The notes under the pieces: generated by a model
Told to the model about the DNA's origin: nothing
Databases searched by the model: none
The model's input: only the letters and a program-made list of their open reading frames with translations
Shown: one piece after another, positions 60,283 to 64,000 of the stretch
Numbering within the stretch: position 1 is the stretch's first letter
Layout: the number at the start of each line of letters is the position of its first letter
Assembly (NCBI RefSeq): GCF_000217935.1
Contig: NZ_AFHI01000013.1
Span: 33,496 to 97,495 of the forward strand
Origin: Rheinheimera sp. A13L
GTDB taxonomy: Bacteria > Pseudomonadota > Gammaproteobacteria > Enterobacterales > Alteromonadaceae
DNA length: 64,000 bases
Reading direction: 5' to 3'
Translations under genes and position numbers: made by a program

Positions 60283-62076
60283 TTAAGATCCTGTGTTTGC
60301 GATAGCAAGCGAAATAATAAACTCAGCACCAGCAGCCTGGGCGTTACGTACTTCAAGCTGGCCACCAAAGGATTGCACTATACGCTGAGAAATAGATAAA
60401 CCCAGCCCTAATCCATCCCGTTGTTTTGTGGTAAAAAACGCTTCAAAAATACGCTCTAAATGATGAGGCTCTATCCCTGGGCCCTGATCACGGATATGAA
60501 TACTGACCTGCTGATGTTGAGTCTTGACTGCGATATGAAAGCTGGCATCAGCTACTCCTTTCATCGCTTGCACCCCATTGGTAAGAATATTCACCAGCAC
60601 TTGTTCCAGTTGAATAGGATCGGCCAGCACCATAGGAGAGTTGTCTGGCAGCTGCAGCCTGATTTTTACCCCTTGTTGCTGGCACTGATGTTTGACTATA
60701 CCCAGGGCGTCCAGAATAAGTTTATTCACTTGCACCAGTTGGTTTTTGCCTGAGCTTTTGCGGCTGAAATCTTTAAACTGCGCCACTATCACACTCAAGC
60801 GCTGCATTAACTGGCGCATGGCTTGAATATTGGTTTTGGCGTCAACCAGATAACCTTTGTCGATCAATTTCTCAGTCGTTTGAGCATAACTTTGTAAAGC
60901 GGTCAGCGGCTGATTTAATTCATGATTCAAAGAAGCGGATAATGCGCCAATAGTTGCAAGCTTGGCGGTTTGCACCAGCTGTTGTTCGGTTTGGGCCAGC
61001 TCAGTTTCAGTTTGTTCGCGGCGTTCAATCTGGCGTATCAGCTGCCTGTTGGTTTCAGCCAAATCTTTAGTCCGGGCTATCACACGTTGTTCCAGTTGCT
61101 GATTATGTTGTACTAATTGCAAATGACGTTTTTGCCGTTCGCGTCGCACCCACAAAGCCAACAATGCGGAACTGTAAAATAAGGTAACCAGTAAAAATGC
61201 CCACCAGAGGGAGGATTGGTGTGGGGCAGGAGAGGCCAGTACTGTTAAGGTCCAGCCGAATTCAGGCAAAGGCCGCTGGTAGGCTAAGAAGCTGGAGGTT
61301 TTGTTGTCGATCTTCAACTGCCACAATGAGTACGCTGAGGCCAGTACAGCAGAGCGCACCGAATAGTCCATAGTTTCGATATGTTGGGTAATATAACGCT
61401 GCTGCTCAGATGGACTAAGGGCTTTCCCCGTCAGGCTGGTTAGGCGCCATTGCTGAATATCAGATAAAAACACCTCATCACTTTGTCCTGTGACCATAAA
61501 GTGACTGTCGGCAAGCCCGGCAATTTGTTGCTGATGTTGCTCTATAGGTTCCAAATCTACTTTGGCAACCATCACGGCGACAATCTGGTTCTGTACAAGC
61601 ACTGGCACGCTGTAATAAAAACCGCGGCGTTCACTGGTATGGCCCAGCGCATAATACTGAGCGCTCTGGCCTGTCAGCGCGTTTTGTATATAGGGCCGAA
61701 AGCCAAAATCTTTGCCGAGATAATTGATCTTCTGATCTGCGTTCGAACTGGCGATGACTATTCCTGCAGGGTTAACCAGGTATAAATCAGCCACATCTGC
61801 ACTTTGCTGTAGTTGAAACAAATACTGATTCAGTGGATCAGTTGATCGAGGCAGGTCTTGCAGTAAAGAGACTAAAAAGGCCGACTCTGCAATTTGTTGT
61901 GGTAAATCAGCATAACGGCTTATTTCATAACGAATAAAAGCGGCGAGATTATCACTTTGATGCTCTGCTTTTATCGTCAGTTGGCGGTAATTCCAGTGCT
62001 GTGCAGCGCATACAGCCAGTGCAACAGCCAGCAGATAGCCACAGAGCAGCAGGAACCAGCGCAGCTGCTTATTCAT
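60283..62076 (-). CDS. dctB: C4-dicarboxylate sensor kinase DctB
   Basis: 597 residues. An N-terminal membrane helix (~6-26), a periplasmic double-PAS-like sensor (~40-280), a second membrane helix (~285-305), a coiled-coil linker and a histidine kinase core: H-box SLNHELNQPLTALQSY, N-box LVNILTNGVQAM, G-boxes DQGPGI and GLGLGLSIS. It phosphorylates DctD. The ATG overlaps the rluF stop (ATGA) and its stop abuts the dctD start without a gap. Confidence 0.95.
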   Translation of the reverse strand: MNKQLRWFLLLCGYLLAVALAVCAAQHWNYRQLTIKAEHQSDNLAAFIRYEISRYADLPQQIAESAFLVSLLQDLPRSTDPLNQYLFQLQQSADVADLYLVNPAGIVIASSNADQKINYLGKDFGFRPYIQNALTGQSAQYYALGHTSERRGFYYSVPVLVQNQIVAVMVAKVDLEPIEQHQQQIAGLADSHFMVTGQSDEVFLSDIQQWRLTSLTGKALSPSEQQRYITQHIETMDYSVRSAVLASAYSLWQLKIDNKTSSFLAYQRPLPEFGWTLTVLASPAPHQSSLWWAFLLVTLFYSSALLALWVRRERQKRHLQLVQHNQQLEQRVIARTKDLAETNRQLIRQIERREQTETELAQTEQQLVQTAKLATIGALSASLNHELNQPLTALQSYAQTTEKLIDKGYLVDAKTNIQAMRQLMQRLSVIVAQFKDFSRKSSGKNQLVQVNKLILDALGIVKHQCQQQGVKIRLQLPDNSPMVLADPIQLEQVLVNILTNGVQAMKGVADASFHIAVKTQHQQVSIHIRDQGPGIEPHHLERIFEAFFTTKQRDGLGLGLSISQRIVQSFGGQLEVRNAQAAGAEFIISLAIANTGS

Positions 62077-62852
62077 TCACTGCGTCTGTGGGCTGAAACG
62101 GCTTTGGGCGTCGCGAGTAGGGAGGCCTCTTCAGTTTTACTGGAACTTAACAATTTGCTTTCCAGCTCTGCCATTTCGGCCTGGGTCAGTTCACGGTACT
62201 GACCTGATTTTAATTCGGCCAAACGTACGTTCATAATACGGATGCGTTTGAGTTTAGTGACGTTAAAGCCTAAAAATTCAGTCATACGGCGGATCTGCCG
62301 GTTTAACCCCTGAGTCAGAATAATGTTAAAGGTTTGGCGGGAAATTTGTTTCACCTGACAAGGCAAGGTAATGGTCTCGAGGATAGGCACACCAGAGGCC
62401 ATTTTACGCAAAAACTGCTCTGTAACTGGCTTATCAACCGTGACCACATATTCTTTTTCATGCTCATTACCGGCGCGCAGAATTTTATTGACGATATCGC
62501 CATCGTTGGTCAAAAAAATCAGCCCTTCAGATTCTTTATCCAGCCGGCCTATGGGGAAAATACGCTCAGGATAACCCATGGCGTCAATAATGTTGCCTTT
62601 GACATCCAGCTCTGTGGTGCAGGTAATACCCACAGCTTTATGGTAAGCCAGATAAACCCGCCGTGGTTTGGCTTTGAGCGGCTTGCCTTGCACCAGGACC
62701 TGATCTTGTTCTGTCACTTTTGTGCCCAAAGTACCAGGCTGACCGTTTACAGTCACCAGACCTTGCTCAATCAGTTTATCGGCTTCCCGGCGTGAACAAA
62801 AACCTGTGTCACTAATAAATTTATTTAAACGAAACAATGTTGTTTGCTCCAC
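62073..62852 (-). CDS. rluF: 23S rRNA/tRNA pseudouridine synthase RluF
   Basis: 259 residues; GTG at 62852 or a TTG at 62837 preceded by GGAG. N-terminal S4 domain (RLNKFISDTGFCSRREADKLIEQG), then RsuA-family catalytic domain with the Asp in IGRLDKESEGLIFLT and the signature GLNRQIRRM. It makes pseudouridine at 23S position 2604 (E. coli numbering) and in tRNA-Tyr. Its C-terminus is Ser-rich, and the stop overlaps dctB by four bases, an unexpected operon partner. Confidence 0.95.
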   Translation of the reverse strand: MEQTTLFRLNKFISDTGFCSRREADKLIEQGLVTVNGQPGTLGTKVTEQDQVLVQGKPLKAKPRRVYLAYHKAVGITCTTELDVKGNIIDAMGYPERIFPIGRLDKESEGLIFLTNDGDIVNKILRAGNEHEKEYVVTVDKPVTEQFLRKMASGVPILETITLPCQVKQISRQTFNIILTQGLNRQIRRMTEFLGFNVTKLKRIRIMNVRLAELKSGQYRELTQAEMAELESKLLSSSKTEEASLLATPKAVSAHRRSE

Positions 62853-63008
62853 AGCTTCACATCCGGCAGTTGAAAAAGGACGATAGTTTAGGGGCTCAAT
62901 GCATCAGGGGCAAGGCCGCTGTTTATTTTAGAGCAGAAAACTGGCTGGGTCTTGGCAAGACAGATGGATGAGGTACACTTGCTGCTTACTATTTAGAAGG
63001 GACCACTG

Positions 63009-63971
63009 ATGTTACCTATTCAGCACTATTTCCCCCAAGCCGATGCCTTAGTTTATGGTTGCATGGGCCTGGGTGGTAGCTGGGATCAACCCACCACCAG
63101 CAAAGAACAACGGGATTTATCCTTTACCGCCATTGATGCAGCACTTGCAGCTAATATCCGCTTTTTTGATCACGCAGATATTTACACCAGAGGCAAAGCC
63201 GAAGCTGTGTTTGGCGATTATCTGGCTGCTCATTCCGGATTACGTGAACAGCTGATCATACAGAGTAAATGTGCGATACGTTTTGCTGATGATACAAAGG
63301 TTGGGCGTTATGACTTTAGCAAAAAATACATTGTTGAGTCTGTACATCAGTCACTGAAACGACTGCAAACCGACTATTTAGATATTTTATTGCTGCACAG
63401 ACCGGATCAACTGATGTTGATTGATGAAGTGGCTGAAGCTTTTGCAGAGCTGAAACAACAAGGCAAAGTCAAAGCTTTTGGTGTATCCAACTTTGGCTGG
63501 CCGCAACTGCAACTGCTGCAGTCTGTTTTGCCTGAGCCTTTGGTTGCCAACCAGCTGCAAATGAGTCTGAAGGATTTAAACTGGCTGGAGCAGAACGTAC
63601 TGACCGCTATGCCAGATGGTGCGGCTCATCATTTTAGCTACGGCACAGTCGAATACTGCCAGTTACATAAAGTACAGCTGCAAGCCTGGGGCAGTCTGGC
63701 GCAAGGTTTGTTTACAGGCGGTCGTACGCCTGAAACTGAAGCTCAACAGGCCACTGCAGTACTGGTAGCGCAATTAGCTGCAGAGTATCAAACCAGCCCG
63801 GAAGCTATAGTGCTGGCGTTTTTATTAAAACATCCTGCAGGAATTCAGGCCGTGATAGGCACAACCTCGCCAGCCCGTATTGCGGCGTGCCAGAAAGCAT
63901 TAACAGTCAACTTAAGCCGTGAACACTGGTATGCGCTTTATGTGGCCGCCAGAGGTAAAGCATTACCTTAA
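63009..63971 (+). CDS. Aldo/keto reductase (YdhF-like)
   Basis: 320 residues. The AKR barrel shows the catalytic tetrad: Asp and Tyr in FDHADIYTRG, Lys in IIQSKCAIR and His in LLLHRPD. Later GVSNFGWPQLQLLQ and the NADPH-binding end with VIGTTSPARIAACQKAL complete the fold. It is closest in layout to E. coli YdhF. Substrate unknown. A possible terminator (AAAAAAGGGCC..) begins after the stop but runs off the window. Confidence 0.9.
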   Translation: MLPIQHYFPQADALVYGCMGLGGSWDQPTTSKEQRDLSFTAIDAALAANIRFFDHADIYTRGKAEAVFGDYLAAHSGLREQLIIQSKCAIRFADDTKVGRYDFSKKYIVESVHQSLKRLQTDYLDILLLHRPDQLMLIDEVAEAFAELKQQGKVKAFGVSNFGWPQLQLLQSVLPEPLVANQLQMSLKDLNWLEQNVLTAMPDGAAHHFSYGTVEYCQLHKVQLQAWGSLAQGLFTGGRTPETEAQQATAVLVAQLAAEYQTSPEAIVLAFLLKHPAGIQAVIGTTSPARIAACQKALTVNLSREHWYALYVAARGKALP

Positions 63972-64000
63972 TATCTGCGCAATAAAAAAGGGCCTGATGG

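Overview
The window reads as chromosomal DNA of a free-living, respiring gammaproteobacterium of the Alteromonadales/Rheinheimera type. This rests on protein character (DUF3080, DUF2987 and DUF2989 proteins, an EtrA/FNR-type regulator next to the cbb3 oxidase assembly genes, a long second GAPDH) and on E. coli-like gene orders (thrS-infC-rpmI-rplT; uvrY-uvrC-pgsA-tRNA Gly-Cys-Leu; alaA-yfbR; msrB, yeaC, gapA and yeaD in one neighbourhood). The genus is inferred, not demonstrated. No phage, insertion sequence or CRISPR array is visible. The mobile-looking content is short intergenic repeats at convergent gene junctions.

Layout. 1-3025: a 5'-truncated SPFH/prohibitin-like gene, a membrane-anchored periplasmic-binding-fold receptor with a long helical insertion, and a 54-residue membrane protein, closed by a structured terminator. 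3310-5850: a J-domain protein followed by three tightly spaced acidic or helical proteins I cannot assign. 5853-6222: three tandem copies of a ~124-bp repeat. 6245-9555: DUF3080 lipoprotein, MATE exporter, riboflavin synthase, small zinc-binding protein. 9713-13087: thrS with a leader holding two hairpins that resemble tRNA-Thr anticodon arms, infC with an AUU start, rpmI and rplT. 13271-21074: lipoprotein, lytic-transglycosylase-like protein, CDF exporter, yfbR, alaA, LRAT-like protein, GVGD-repeat protein, Bax-like glucosaminidase, DUF2987 protein, DTW tRNA-modifying protein. 21071-30903 (minus strand): ttcA, uspE, fnr, a DsbD/TauE-like membrane protein, ccoS, ccoI, ccoH, ccoP, ccoQ, ccoO, ccoN. 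31194-46064: central carbon metabolism (yeaD, gapA, malQ, glgB, glgX, gnd, msrB, a second GAPDH) and an M14 carboxypeptidase. 46107-50549: zinc-ribbon protein, yeaC, a giant DUF349 protein, ansA. 50742-54887: tRNA-Ser, uvrY, uvrC, pgsA and five tRNA loci, the last of which looks degenerate. 54974-62852: a dicarboxylate uptake locus (DASS symporter, porin, dctA, dctD, dctB) with rluF coupled in front of dctB. 63009-63971: an aldo/keto reductase.

How the genes work together. The cco block builds a high-affinity cbb3 terminal oxidase with its copper-supply and maturation factors, next to the oxygen sensor FNR and UspE. gapA and the second GAPDH both carry palindromes like the HexR operator, which would place them with gnd and the glycogen/maltodextrin genes in sugar-phosphate control. 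DctB/DctD should sense external C4-dicarboxylates and activate dctA, and probably the overlapping porin gene, from a sigma-54 promoter visible upstream of dctA.

The most unusual items are the two-armed thrS operator with Thr-anticodon loops, the receptor with a ~175-residue helical insertion beside an SPFH protein, the J-domain operon of unknown function, and the repeat families at convergent junctions.
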